Shown piece after piece: positions 9,720-20,998 of a stretch of DNA of 64,000 bases. Position 1 is the stretch's first letter. The number at the start of each line of letters is the position of its first letter. Below the pieces are notes generated by a model, which had not been told where the DNA came from, made no database searches, and worked only from the letters and a program-made list of their open reading frames with translations. A program made the translations under genes and the position numbers. Source of the stretch: Catonia carolina (Eukaryota > Arthropoda > Insecta > Hemiptera > Achilidae); contig JAQMRL010000021.1 of NCBI GenBank assembly GCA_035578175.1, positions 3,296,323-3,360,322 of the forward strand, written 5' to 3'.

Positions 9720-10547
9720 TTTTACTTTCTCTTGCCTATATGAATATATAGGAAGGAAAGTATTGTTATCATGTAGATTTTAAGAAATCGAGTTTTCACC
9801 GGATCTACACGTTTTCAGACCCCCTGAATCCAAAAAAAAACATGTTTTTAGCGATTGGTCTGTGTGTGAACAGAATATCTCAAGAACGAAACATCGTAAG
9901 AACTTGAAACTTGAAACTTGAGTTACATACTACTACCGGACCCAACATGAACATTTTCATCAAAATCGGTCGACCGGAAGTAGTAGTACCTAGTTTATTC
10001 GTGTAATTTTTCACTTTTTTGTGATTTTCTCAAAAACTGGTTCTACGATTTCTTTAAAAATCGCCTTATTTACTTATTTAGGTTTAGAAAAATTATAGAA
10101 AAAGTTGTAGAAAATTTAAAACCCTACAACTTTTATTTCAAACATATTTTGGTTAGTTTAGTTTAGCGGTAATTAGCAATTTTCTGTTTTTTCTCAAGAA
10201 AAAGTGTGAAAAATCGATTTATTTTAAGATTTCGGCCTTAGTATGCATTTTACGACAAAATTGTATATAATAAAATTTATAGAAAATTAAAAGATCTACG
10301 ACTTTTTTTTACAGCATTTTTCTCTACAGAGCCTATTTTAGCGAAAAAGAGTGATTTTCCGTATTTTTAAGCCAAACTGAGGTTTATTTTCATTTTGCGT
10401 CTATTAGGGCCTACTCATGATTAAAATAAGGTTATGTTTTTTGAGGTAAGTTTTTTGTTTATTTCTAAAGTTGTATTACTAATGTTAGGTTATATTGGTT
10501 ATTATTTGCATTCGCAAGAGAAAGTTGTGTGAGTGTTTCAGACCAGA
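9720..10547 (-). mobile_element. H1 element, nearly full length, no CA tract
   Basis: Both ends are present (TTACTTTCTCTTGCC and CAGACCAGA). The microsatellite is reduced to GTGTGTG at 9859-9866. One internal block is shortened around 10070. Confidence 0.8.
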
Positions 10548-10870
10548 TTTGTTTTTAAACGCTTTTATTTAACTTACTCTTGGATCCATAAAATCTTGCA
10601 ACTTAAAATTTTAATACTTCTACTGTATCAATATGAATGAAACTTTGCACACTTGTTTATCTTCGATGACAATACGCTGTCATAAAAAAAAATTTACAAA
10701 AAAATTTTTTTTAAACGCTTTTTTATTACAAAATAACTTAATCTTGGATCCATCAAATCTTGCAACTTAAAATTTTAATACTTCTACCGTATCAATATGA
10801 ATCAAACTTTGCACACTTGTTTATCTTCGATGACAATAGGTGTTTGTAAAAAAAAATTACAAAAAAATTT
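10548..10870. repeat. Two-copy tandem duplication (~160 bp unit)
   Basis: The block CTTGGATCCATAAAATCTTG ... CTTCGATGACAATA occurs at ~10580-10672 and again at ~10742-10836, separated by A/T runs and AAACGCTTTT. The copies differ at only a few sites. No coding potential is seen. Confidence 0.75.
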
Positions 10871-10982
10871 CAAAATAAATTTTTGAAAAAATTTTTTTTT
10901 CAAAAAAAATTTAAAAAATTTAAAAAACGCTTTAATTTAACAATTACTTAAAAAAGTAACTAAAAAGAAAAAAATAAAAATT

Positions 10983-11015
10983 TACAAAAAAAATTACAAA
11001 AAAAATCACAGAAAA

Positions 11016-11049
<34 letters not shown>

Positions 11050-11396
11050 TTTTTAAGAAACGCTATTATTTAACAATGATTCAAATAAAAAATGAACTAA
11101 AAAGAAAAAAATAAAAAAATTTACAAAAAAATTACAGACATTACTGTTACAAATAATAAAAGCGTGGCGCATTTTTATACAACGAATATTTTACAAACAA
11201 AAAATGCGCCACGCTTTTATTATTTGTAACAGTAATGTCTGTAATTTTTTTTGTAATTTTTTTTATTTTTTATTTTTAGTTCATTTTTTATTTGAATCAT
11301 TGTTAAATAATAGCGTTTCTTAAAAATTTTTTTTTTATTTTTTTTTATTTTTTTTATAATTTTTTTTCTGTGATTTTTTTAATGTGTAATGTTGTG
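10983..11396. repeat. Long near-perfect inverted repeat (hairpin)
   Basis: The left arm (~10983-11176) and right arm (~11199-11396) are complementary, with a loop of about 22 nt. The core arms contain AAAAGCGTGGCGCATTTTT and its complement, and TTACAGACATTACTGTTACA and its complement. Poly(A)/poly(T) runs differ slightly in length between the arms. The structure would extrude as a cruciform or fold as hairpin RNA. Confidence 0.85.
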
Positions 11397-11803
11397 GGAA
11401 TAAATAAATAAACTATAAAATATTAAATTTATATAATACAATACTTTTTAAAACTATTTATTATCGTGCTATAATCAATTTCAAATGCTTAAAAATTTGA
11501 ACTTTCTACACTAAAAATGATCAGAATAAAACGAAAATAGAAATTACCCGATATAGACTTTTTTCTTTATACCTACTTGAGAACAATTCCTCGCTTTACA
11601 ATACTCGTCGAAAACTTTGAAATAGGCTGGAGTAAGAAAGAATAAAACTTTTATTCTTCTTTTCTTGCTATTGAGGTTTTTGATAACTCAATCCTGCCAA
11701 ATAGAGTGGCAAAATTACCACAACAAAAATGTTATTAGTGATAAAACTTTATAATGTAATTTCTATCAAATAAAGTTTTTGAAAAAATATTAGGTAAAAA
11801 AAA
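11397..11803. other. AT-rich sequence without recognised feature
   Basis: I see no gene or repeat relationship here. The right edge is the A-run into which an H1 copy inserted. Confidence 0.45.
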
Positions 11804-12728
11804 TCTGGTGTGAAACACTCACACTACTTTCTCTTGCCAATGCAAATAATTAACAATATACCAAACATTAGTAATAAAACATTAGAAATAAACAAAAAAA
11901 CTAACCTTAACAAACATAACCTAATTCTTAACATGAGTGAAAGACGCGAAATGAAAATCTACCTCAGTTTAGCTTAAAAATATGGATAATCTCTCTTTCA
12001 CGCTAAACTAGGCTCTGTAGAGAAAAATCCTTTAAATAAAAGTTGTACATCTTTTAAGTTTCTATATTGATTATAATATAAACTTTTGTCGTAAAATGCA
12101 TACTAAGACCGAAATCTTAAAAAAATCGATTTTTCACACGTTTTCGTGAGAGAAACCAGAAAAACGCTAATTACCGCTAAACTAAGCGTTATACAAAAAA
12201 ATGTTAGTAATAAAAGTTGTAGGATTTTAAATTCTCTACAACTTTTTTGAAAAATGTTTTGCGCTAAAATGCATAATAAAGCCTCAATCTTAAAAACAAA
12301 ATTTGTTTACGTGAAAACATCCTCAACAAGAATTTGAGCAAACATGGCACCTACCCTATCTTGTAGAGCATAAAACATTTAGTAAATTAGGCGATTTAAA
12401 AAAAATTGTAAGACCAGTTTTTGAGAAAATCGCAAAAAAGTGAAAATTACACGAATAAACTACTACTTCCGGTTGACCGATTTTGATGAAAATGTTCGTG
12501 TCGGATCCGGTAGTAGTATGTTACTTAAGTTTCAAGTTTCAAGTTCGTACGATGTTCCGTTCTTGAGATATCTGTTCACAAACACAGACCAATCGCTAAA
12601 AACACTTTTTTTGGGTTCAGTAGTTCTGAAAACGTGTAGATCCGGTGAAAACTCGATTTCTTAAAATCGACATGAAAACAATAATACTTTCCTTCGTATA
12701 TTATATTTATATAGGTAAGAGAAAGTAA
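11804..12728 (+). mobile_element. H1 element, full length, CA tract contracted
   Basis: Both termini are present. The CA tract is only CACAAACACAG at 12577-12587. The 3' hairpin is altered (CGTATATTATATTTATATAGG), so its stem is weaker. Confidence 0.8.
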
Positions 12729-13039
12729 AAACGTTGACAATTAAGATTCAAAATTTAGTTTGGAAAATTTAATCCACATACTATAGCCTAAATTATTTCA
12801 TAACCGCAAGGTTTTCCGAACTCACATTGATTGACTTGCAGGTTCATCATCCTTTCGCTTCCTTCTGTAATTAATATACAAAACAATTTAATTTAAATCG
12901 CGGTAAATAATTAATTTACAATTTAATTAAGTAAATAAATAATTTTAATTCCATTTCAACATGACAGGAAATCACTCTATAAACTGATAAACGAAAAAAA
13001 AACGCATGAAGAAAATAATTAAATTTAAATTAAAAAAAT
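12729..13039. other. AT-rich sequence without recognised feature
   Basis: No gene or family member was recognised. Confidence 0.4.
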
Positions 13040-13377
13040 TTGATGTGAATCAATTGCACGAGTTTCTCTCCCAATGTAAAAAATGAAAAAAAAACATAAT
13101 TTTAATCATGAATGAATGACGCAAAATGAAAATTAACCTCCGTTCGACTTAAAAATACGGAAAATCAGTAATTGCCTCTAAACTAGGCTTTATAGAGAAA
13201 AATGCTTAAAACTAAAGTTGTTGGTTTTTTAATTTTTTATAACTTTGAATATACGCTTTTATCGTTAAATGCACACTAAAGCCTTAATCTTAAAACATAT
13301 CATTATTTTGTACATCACTAAAATACCATTATTAAAATACCATAAAATATCACTAAAATACCATTATTTTGTTTAAC

Positions 13378-13708
13378 GCACCGGGTTGGTCTAGAGGTAA
13401 AGTCGTCGCCAAAATCAGCTGTTTAACAGCTGATTTTCGAAGACAAAGGTTCCTGGTTCAAATTCTAGTAAAGGTAGTTGCTTTTATACGGATTTTAATA
13501 CTAGACAGTGGTTACCGGTGTACTTTGATGGTTGGGGTTCAATTAACCATACTCTCTTAGGAATGGTCGAACTGAGTCTGTACAAGACTACACAGTCTCA
13601 TTTACTCGTCATACATATCATCCTCATCTCATTGGGTCATGGGGTTGCTTATTGTTCTCAATTGAACAGATTGCAACGTACACACATTAGGGATTAAAAA
13701 AAAAAAAT
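13378..13708 (+). mobile_element. T2 SINE, full length, tRNA-derived
   Basis: The head contains a box A-like TTGGTCTAGAGGTAAAG and a box B-like GGTTCAAATTC. An internal palindrome, AAATCAGCTGTTTAACAGCT, follows box A. The body continues to GTACACACATTAGGGATT and an A-tail. RNA polymerase III transcription is expected from the family type. Length is about 330 bp. Confidence 0.85.
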
Positions 13709-14149
13709 ATTGTTTATCAATTTTGATACAAAAATCACCAATTGCTGCTAAACTAATTGTTGCATAAAAAATGTTTAAAATAAAAGTTGTAAATTTTTAA
13801 ATTGTCTACAACTTTATTATAGGTAACGCTTTTACACTAAAATGCATATTAAGACCGCAATTTTAGAAAAAAATTCTACGAGAGCACAGCATCCTAAGAA
13901 TTTCAGCAGATATGGCGCTTACTCTCATCTAGTTGAGAATAAAAAATTTTAGTAAATGAGATGACTTTGTCAAAAAAATCCTAAAAGTCGTTTTGATTGC
14001 AAAAAAGTTAAAAAACCTCACGAATAAACTACTACTTTCGGTTGGGCGATTTTACCGAAAATGCTAGTGTCTGATCCTCTTATGGTAACAACTTACGTTC
14101 CAAGCTTCAACTCTCGTACGTTATTCCGTTCTTGGTATATTTTGCACAC

Positions 14150-14160
14150 GCACGCGCGCG

Positions 14161-14202
<42 letters not shown>
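14150..14202. repeat. (CG)n(CA)n alternating purine-pyrimidine tract
   Basis: CACGCGCGCGCGCGCGCG runs directly into (CA)n. This is the only CG-rich microsatellite in the window and could adopt Z-DNA. Confidence 0.8.
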
Positions 14203-14205
<3 letters not shown>

Positions 14206-14223
14206 CAATCGCTAAATACGTAT

Positions 14224-14590
14224 ACAGGGTGATTCAAAACTATACGGCAATCTTTTGGGATCTCATTCTATAGCTAAAAATAAGAAAAAAAGTTCATATA
14301 AATATATGCCTGAAAACGCTTAGTTAGCGAGTTACGGCTAGCAAAAAATTTCACCTAGAGCACTGTACCCTCGGTGAAGTAAGGCCGTATAAAAATGTTA
14401 AAGGTAGTTACACATACAAATGTTAAAGGTAGTTACATACAAATACGATTGTTTCTTATGCTTTTTAATCTGAAAAATTGAGTAAAATTTGTTCCAGAGC
14501 TGTAAATGCAATACTTTCATAGATATCTTACATAAAACACATGAATTGGTGTAAAGAAATAACACACTTTTGTGTTTAACGTAAGATTAC
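14224..14590 (+). mobile_element. Single arm of a TA-flanked MITE
   Basis: It begins CAGGGTGATTCAAAACTATA after TATA and shares GCGAGTTACGGCTAGC and ATACGATTGTTTCTTATG with the left arm of the MITE at 57610-58443. I find no inverted partner arm, so this is a solo arm. A short direct repeat (ATGTTAAAGGTAGTTACA) occurs at ~14396 and ~14421. Confidence 0.65.
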
Positions 14591-14950
14591 TTCCAATTCT
14601 CTATTTACAAAATCTCTATTTACAAACACCAAAACGGTAAACCTTTGAGAATAAAGTAAGAATAAAGTAACCGAGTTTTAAAATTAGTAAACAATAATAA
14701 TTTTATTTATAAAGTAGACATTTAAAATTATAAAAAACATTTAAGTATTTAATTTTATTAAGGTAAATAATTAATTAATCATAAGAGTTTTAAGCACGAG
14801 TCGTTTTGCATACGCCTACTATGAAAATCACATAATATTTTGGGTGCGTACGGTTCTGGAGCTGTGACGTCATTCACTGTTTGTTTACTTCGCAGTTGGT
14901 TCTTAAAATGAATTTGGTATACACCATTTTTAGCGTGTAGGGGCATGCTA
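14591..14950. other. AT-rich sequence without recognised feature
   Basis: No gene was recognised. The last bases (AGGGGCATGCTA) resemble sequences next to short CAAGAGAAA ends at 40965 and 42470. Confidence 0.4.
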
Positions 14951-14973
14951 GTATATTCATATAGGGCAAGAGA
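14951..14973 (+). mobile_element. Isolated H1-type 3' end
   Basis: GTATATTCATATAGGGCAAG followed by AGAAA is the 3' hairpin region plus subterminal repeat of H1, without an H1 body. It lies eight A residues before a complete H1 copy. Confidence 0.6.
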
Positions 14974-14981
14974 AAAAAAAA

Positions 14982-15949
14982 TCTGGTGTGAAACACACAA
15001 CTTTCTCTTGCCAATGCAAATAATTTACAATATAATTTAACATTAGTAATAAAATATTAGAAATAACCAAAAAACTAACCTCAATAAACATAACCTTATT
15101 TTAATCATGAGTGAAACACTCAAAATGAAAATCAACCTCAGTCTGGCTTTAAAATACGGAAAATCACTATTTCACGCTAAACTAGGCTCTGTAGAAAAAA
15201 ATACGTTAAATAAAAGTTGTAGATCTTTAAATTTCCTATAAATTTGGTTATATACACTTTTGTCGTAAAATGCATACTAAGGCCAAAATCTTAAAAAAAT
15301 CGATTTTTCACACGTTTTCGTGAGAAAAAATCAGAAAATCGCTAATTACTGCTAAACTAAGCGTCATACAAAAAAATGTTTGAAACAGAAGTTGTAGGTT
15401 TTTAAATTCTCTACAACTTTTATTATATAAGTTTTTGCGCTAAAATTTATATTAAAGCCGTAATCTTAAAAAAACAACGTTTTTACGTGAAAACAGCCTC
15501 ACCGAGAATTTCAGCAAACATGGCGCCTACCCTATCTTGTAGAGAATAAACAATTGAGTAAAATAGGCGATTTTAAAAAAAATCGTAGGACCAGTTTTTG
15601 AGAAAATCGCAAAAAAGTGAAAAATTATACGAATAAACTACTACTTCCGGTTGACCGATTTTGATGAAAATGTTCGTGTCGGGTCCGGTAGTGGTATGTA
15701 ACTTAAGTTTCAAATTCGTAAGTTGTTCCGTTCTTGAGATATTCTGTTTCAAATTCGTAAGTTGTTCCGTTCTTGAGATATTCTGTTCACACACAGACAC
15801 AGACACACACACAGACCAATCGCTAAAAACATGTTTTTTGGGTTCAGGGGGTCTGAAAACGTATAGATCCGGTGAAAACTCGATTTCTTAAAATCGACAT
15901 GAAAACAATACTTTCCTTCCTATATATTCATATAGGCAAGAGAAAGTAA
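14982..15949 (+). mobile_element. H1 element, full length
   Basis: Both ends are present. It has an internal duplication of ~42 bp (TTCAAATTCGTAAGTTGTTC repeated at 15708 and 15749) before a CACAGACACAGACAC-type microsatellite. Confidence 0.85.
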
Positions 15950-16242
15950 AAAGAAATACAAGTCAGTTGTAAACTATTGTCTTAAATACTGTCCACATAT
16001 GATTATAATAGTTGGATTAAAGTGACTTCCCTGTCACTGTAACACCAATGACAACAAATACCAGCAAACAATGCATGTATGAATTTCGCGTATTTACACT
16101 ATGCAATGTTGTATTACGGAATTAATCTACTGCCATTCTACAGACGCTTATACTCTGGAATTATGCCATATAAATTATGTACGAGGGTTATATTTTTCAA
16201 TCTCCGATTGGTTATAAAAATAAAACTAATGAGAAAAAAAAA
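15950..16242. other. Unique sequence between H1 copies
   Basis: No feature was recognised. Confidence 0.4.
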
Positions 16243-17057
16243 TCTGGTGTGAAACACTCACGCAACTTTCTCTTGCCAATGCAAAAAATTTAAACAATAT
16301 AACCAACCATTAGTAATAATACATTTTTGAAATAAACAAAAAACTAACCTCAAAAAACATAACCTTATTAATCATGAGTGAAAGGTGGAATGAAAATCAA
16401 CCTGTTTGGCGTAAAAATATGGAAAATCACTCTTTCACGCTAAACTAGGATCTGTAGAGAAAAATGATCCAATTAAAAGTTGTAGAAAATTGTTAATTAC
16501 CGCTAAACTAAGCGTTAAACAAAAAAAAAGTTTGAATTAAAAGTTGTAGAATTTTAAATTTTTTACATTTTTTATTATATACATTTTGGCGCTATAATAT
16601 ACATTAAAACCGTAATCTTAAGAAAACACTATTTTTACGTAAAAACAGCCTCACAAAGAATTTCAACAAACATGGCGCCTTCCCTATCTTGTAGAGGATA
16701 AAAAATTGAGTAAACCAGGCGATTTCAAAAAAAATCGTAGGACAAGTTTTTGAGAAAATCGCAAAAAAGTGAAAAATTACACGAATAAACTACTACTTCC
16801 GATTGACCGATTTTGATGAAAATGTTCGTGTCGGGTCCGGTAGTGGTATGTAACTTAAGTTTCAAATTCGTAAGTTGTTCCGTTCTTGAGATATTCTGTT
16901 CACACACACACACACACACAGACCAATCGCTAAAAACATGTTTGTGTGGGTTCAGGGGGTCTGAAAACGTGTAGATCTGGTGAAAACTCGATTTCTTAAA
17001 ATCGACATGAAAACAATACTTTCCTTCCAATATATTCATATAGGCAAGAGAAAGTAA
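16243..17057 (+). mobile_element. H1 element with internal deletion
   Basis: The termini are intact. The block between the two TAGAAAA-type motifs near 16485 is missing relative to the reference copy. Confidence 0.82.
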
Positions 17058-17102
17058 TAAAATAAATTTATTATCAAACGTTAAATTTATATCTGTGGTT
17101 AC

Positions 17103-17226
17103 TTTTTAACAGCTATGGGGTCGCGGAATGGGGCAAATCAACCGAACACCTTAAGATTTTTTGCATACAAAAATACGTAATTAGAATTATTGCAAACATT
17201 CCAAGGCATTATTCTTGCAAATGATT
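17103..17226 (+). pseudogene. Jockey/CR1-like RT C-terminal fragment
   Basis: The frame reads NSYGVAEWGKSTEHLKIFCI and then QKYVIRIIANIPRHYSCK before a stop. The pattern Y-G-x-x-x-W-G ... I-F-x-x-Q-K-x-x-I-R-I-I is the conserved region following the thumb of Jockey/CR1-type LINE reverse transcriptases. Only about 40 residues survive, with no catalytic motifs. The sequence after 17226 no longer matches. Confidence 0.65.
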
Positions 17227-17241
17227 GTTTGTTAAATACAA

Positions 17242-18351
17242 TATTCTCTCCTTACCGTCTCTTTATATATAAACAGTTCTGAGGGAGGTGGAGGGTTCTT
17301 TGCTGACGCCGGATCAAGTGGCCAGGCGGCGGGTTTTTGGTTGGTAGGCGGTTGTAGCCTTCTTAGAACTGGACGAGGACGCCTGAATTGAGTCCCACAC
17401 TACTTCCCCATCGTAAGGGAGTGAACATGAGTTTTTCTCGCTGCCTCGGATAAAAGAAAAGGTTGGTTTTCGTTTTGTGATGAAAATAACACTCAATAAC
17501 TCTCTCATGATTAAAATAAGGTTATGTTTTTTTGAGGTTAGTTTTTTTGTTATTTCTAATTACTAATGTTTGTTTTATTACTAATTTTAGGTTGTTGTTG
17601 TTTAGGTCATCAGCCAAAAGGCTGGTTTGAACCTGTACAGGTTTTACTAAGTAAATCGAGGAGTGAGGTGGTTTACCAATGCCTTCCTCACTGAGTGGAA
17701 AAGTACGCTTATCAGCATGCCGGGCCCTCTGAAAAGCATATATTTTCAACTCAGCAAATGACACTTTCACTTCATTCACCACAGGGTCTGGCTGTATAAT
17801 GAAATCCATTACTTTCAGACAAGATAACTCTGATTAGTGTCTTTTGTATACCTCTACCTCTTCTGTTCTTAAATGGTTCAGTCATTTAATTGGCTGACCA
17901 TGTGATAAGAAACAGAACTATTTATTTTAGCCCTGAATCAAACAGATTGAATGTAAATAACTTGACACTCTACCTGTCTGTTATGGGCAGATTCTCTCCT
18001 TACCGTCTCTTTATTTACAGTATATATGTATAAACAGTTCCGAGGGAGGTGGAGGGTTCTTTACAGATGCCGGATCAAGTGGCCAGTCGGCGGGTTTTTA
18101 GTTGGTAGGCGGTTGCGGCCTCCTTGGGACTAGACGAGCACGCCTTAATTGAGTCCAACACTACTTTCTCCATCGTGAGGAAGTGAACATGAGTTTTTCT
18201 CGCTGCCTTGGATAAAAAACAAGTTGATTTTCGTTTTGTGATGAAAATAACTCAATAACTATCTCATGATTAAAATAAGGTTATGTTTTTTGAGGTTAGT
18301 TTTTTTGTTATTTCTAATTACTAATGTTTGTTTTATTACTAATTTTAGCTT
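17242..18351 (+). repeat. Direct duplication flanking an R400 insertion
   Basis: 17242-17590 and 17991-18351 share the same order of sequence: TCTCTCCTTACCGTCTC, GAGGGAGGTGGAGGGTTCTT, GCCGGATCAAGTGGCCAG, GAGTTTTTCTCGCTGCCT, then an H1 5'-end segment in reverse. Small indels distinguish them, for example TTACAGTATATATG only in the second. R400 fills the interval exactly. The unit outside the H1 part is not recognised. Confidence 0.75.
17591..17990 (-). mobile_element. R400 retroposon, full length
   Basis: It runs from GTTGTTGTTGTTTAGG (the reverse of the AAC tail) to CTGTTATGGGCAG. The family frame is open here for 95 residues. Confidence 0.85.
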
Positions 18352-18404
18352 ATATTATTCATCATTTATATTGGCAAATGAAAGTCGGGTGAGTGTTTCA
18401 CACC
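18266..18404 (-). mobile_element. H1 5'-end fragment
   Basis: CTCATGATTAAAATAAGGTT through GTGAGTGTTTCACACCAGAT. It is part of the second copy of the 17.2/18.0 kb duplication and complete at the 5' terminus. The first copy (17506-17590) lacks the terminus. Confidence 0.75.
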
Positions 18405-18574
18405 AGATATTTTTAACATGTCCTTTAATTCCTGTTTGGAGTCTCCTGAATGAAGTTATAAAAAAAACAAAAAATACCTATGACAAATTGATCTAAATAA
18501 TAGGATTATCTATAAATAAATTTTCAGGAATAAAATTATTTTAACTGTTTTTAATTGAATTGTAATGGAAATAA

Positions 18575-18973
18575 CTGCCCATAAGAGACAGGCGGTGTGT
18601 CAAATTATTTACACTCAATCTGTTCGTTGCAAGGCTAAAATAAATAGTTCTGTTTCTTATCATATGTTCAGCCAATTAAATGACTGAATAATTTAAGAAC
18701 AGAAGAGGTAGAAGTGTAAAAGACACTAATCAGAGTTATCTCCTCTGAAAGTAATGAATTTCATTATACAGCCAGACCCTGTGGTGAATGAAGTGAAGGT
18801 GTCATTTGCAGAGTGGAACATATGTGCTTTTCAGAGGGCTCGGCATGCTGATAAGCATACTTTTCCAGTAAGTGAGGAAGGCAAAGTAAACCACTTCACT
18901 CTTCGTTTTACTTAGTAAAACCTCTACAGGTTCAAACCAGCCTTTTGGCTGATGACCTAAACAACAAACAACA
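18575..18973 (+). mobile_element. R400 retroposon, full length
   Basis: It spans CTGCCCATAAGAGACAGG to CCTAAACAACAAACAAC. An imperfect duplication, TGGAAATAA / TTGAAATAA, flanks it. Confidence 0.82.
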
Positions 18974-18987
18974 ATTGAAATAAAGTA

Positions 18988-19393
18988 CAGTAGAATCTCG
19001 GTAGTCCGGCCGTGCAGTAGTCCGGCACCTCCAGTAATCCGGCCCTTAAAATATTAGGCCTAAAAGTATGAAACCTCACCCAGGACAGATTTTGGTTAAA
19101 AATTTAACTTGATTTAGGGAAATCAACTCGACCTAATTACAGTGGATTTAACATAATATATATGTTTAGGATTTGATTAAAGAAATCAATGAGCAGACCT
19201 TAATTATTGTTAAATGGAAAATTTTTTGGCCTTTTATCCAAAACCCAGAACTGGATCATACTCTATATTTCATACTGAATTGACAACGAAATGTAATTCT
19301 CAGAACACGAGCACCCGCATACCGCACTAGGAGATGTCAATAGCCGATAATTATGTTTAGTACAATAACTGCAGAAGTACTCAGCAAACTTTT
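18988..19393 (+). mobile_element. Pogo/Tigger-like terminus and unknown sequence
   Basis: After TA at 18986-18987 the sequence CAGTAGAATCTCGGTAGTCC followed by GGCC and a repeat of AGTAGTCCGGCAC resembles pogo-family inverted termini (CAGTAGAACCTC...). I do not find the opposite end or transposase. The remainder to 19393 is unrecognised. Confidence 0.45.
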
Positions 19394-19527
19394 TTACTTT
19401 CTCTTGCCTATATGAATATATAGGAAGGAAAGTATTGTTTTCATGTCGATTTTAAGAAATCGAGTTTTCACCGGATCTACACGTTTTCAGACTCCTTGAA
19501 CCCAACAAAACATGTTTTTAGCGATTG

Positions 19528-19566
<39 letters not shown>

Positions 19567-20337
19567 CAAAATATCTCAAAAACGGAACATCGTACGAACT
19601 TGAAACATGAACCTTAAGTTACATACCACTACTGGACCCGACACGAACATTTTCATCAAAATCGGTCAACCGGAAGTAGTAGTTTATTCGTGTAATTTTT
19701 CACTTTTTTGCGATTTTCTCAAAAACGGGTTCTACGATTTTTAAAAAAATCGCCTGGTTTACTCAATTTTTTTATTCTCTACAAGATAGGGTAGGCGCCA
19801 TGTTTGCTGAAATTTTTGGCGAGGCTGTTTTTCCGTAAAAAATTGTTTTTTTAAGATTACAGCTTTAATATGCATTTTAGCGCAAAAATTTCTTTAACAA
19901 AAGTTGTAGAGAATTTAAAATTCTACAAATGTTACTTCAAACATTTTTTTATAACGCTTAGTTTAGCGGTAATTAGCGATTTTCTGTTTTTTATCACGAA
20001 AACGAGTGAAAAATCCTTTTTTAAGATTGCGGCCTTAGTATGCACTTAACGACAAAAGTGCATATAATCAAATTTATAGAAAATTAAAAGATTTACATCT
20101 TTTATTTAAAGCATTTTTCTCTACAGAGCCTGGTTTAGCGTGAAAAAGTGATTTTCCGTATTTTTAAGCTAAACTGAGGTCGATTTTCATTCTGTGTGTT
20201 TTACTCATAATTAAAACAAAGTTATATTTTTTGAGGTTAGTTTTTTGTTTATTTCTAATGTTTTATTACTAATGTTAGGTTATATTAGCCATTATTTGCA
20301 TTGGCAAGAGAAATTCGTGTCAGTGTTTCACACCAGA
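19394..20337 (-). mobile_element. H1 element, full length
   Basis: Both termini are present. The (TG)n tract lies at 19531-19563. Confidence 0.85.
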
Positions 20338-20403
20338 TTTTTCATTATGTTTTAATATACGACCTAATTGTGTTAGTTTGTCTTCTTTGGAAATTTTATA
20401 CCA

Positions 20404-20486
20404 CATATATTTACATGTAACGTGGTCGCCAATGACCTCGTAGTCGATGCGACCTTAAATATATAAATAAATAAATAAATAAAATA
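20404..20486 (+). mobile_element. SINE 3'-tail fragment
   Basis: GTCGCCAATGACCTCGTAGT then CGATGCGACCTTAAATA matches the 3' tails of the SINEs at 35856 and 36400, and ends in (AAAT)n. No tRNA-like head remains. Confidence 0.65.
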
Positions 20487-20986
20487 AAGTATTGAAAGCA
20501 TACAGAAGGAAGAACGGAAGATCATGGGTAAAATTTTAAGTCCAAAATTAACAGAAGAAGGCTACAGGCTACACTCCAGAAAAACAACCGAGAAGATGTC
20601 TAACCTAGCGACAGACATACGGAAAAGAAGGCTGCTTCTATGGAGACATCAGTAGACTCCCCCCAACACGACTCACTAACAAGATTCTTACTTACATACA
20701 AAAAATTAAATCAACAATACCATGGATTACACAAGTGAAAATAGACTTACATAAGGCACAAATAGACCCAACAGGTATTGGAGACAGAAATACATTCAGA
20801 AAAAGAATAAACGAGCGGAATGTGATGTCAGAGAATGAGGTCCTTAGGAGGACAGGGACAAAGTGGACAGAAGAGAGAAAGCAAATACATGGGGAAAGAA
20901 TGAGAGAAGTATGGAAAATGAGAAAGAATTCCCAAAAAATGAGTCGGAAAGCTTTGCGCGATCCATCAGGGTCCATACGCATATAA
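20487..20986 (+). pseudogene. LINE RT C-terminal remnant
   Basis: The in-frame part 20695-20986 (KSTIPWITQVKIDLHKAQID ... RKALRDPSGS) resembles the LINE C-terminus at 44920-45560, including W-I-x-x-V-K-I-D and the charged tail. The upstream portion has stops and frame changes. It ends in ATAATAATAATAA-type tail sequence, where the H1 copy at 20999 begins. It encodes no catalytic motif. Confidence 0.65.
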
Positions 20987-20998
20987 TAATAATAAAAA

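Larger units (their letters stand above)
13040..14220 (+). mobile_element. Diverged H1 copy split by a T2 SINE
   Basis: 13040-13377 and 13709-14220 follow the order of H1 blocks (TTTAATCATGAATGAATGACGC, CTAAACTAGGCTTTATAGAG, ACGAATAAACTACTACTTTC, ACAGACCAATCGCTAAA) but with many more differences than other copies. The microsatellite is (CG)n(CA)n. The copy ends at a TA followed by a different MITE at 14224. Confidence 0.75.
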
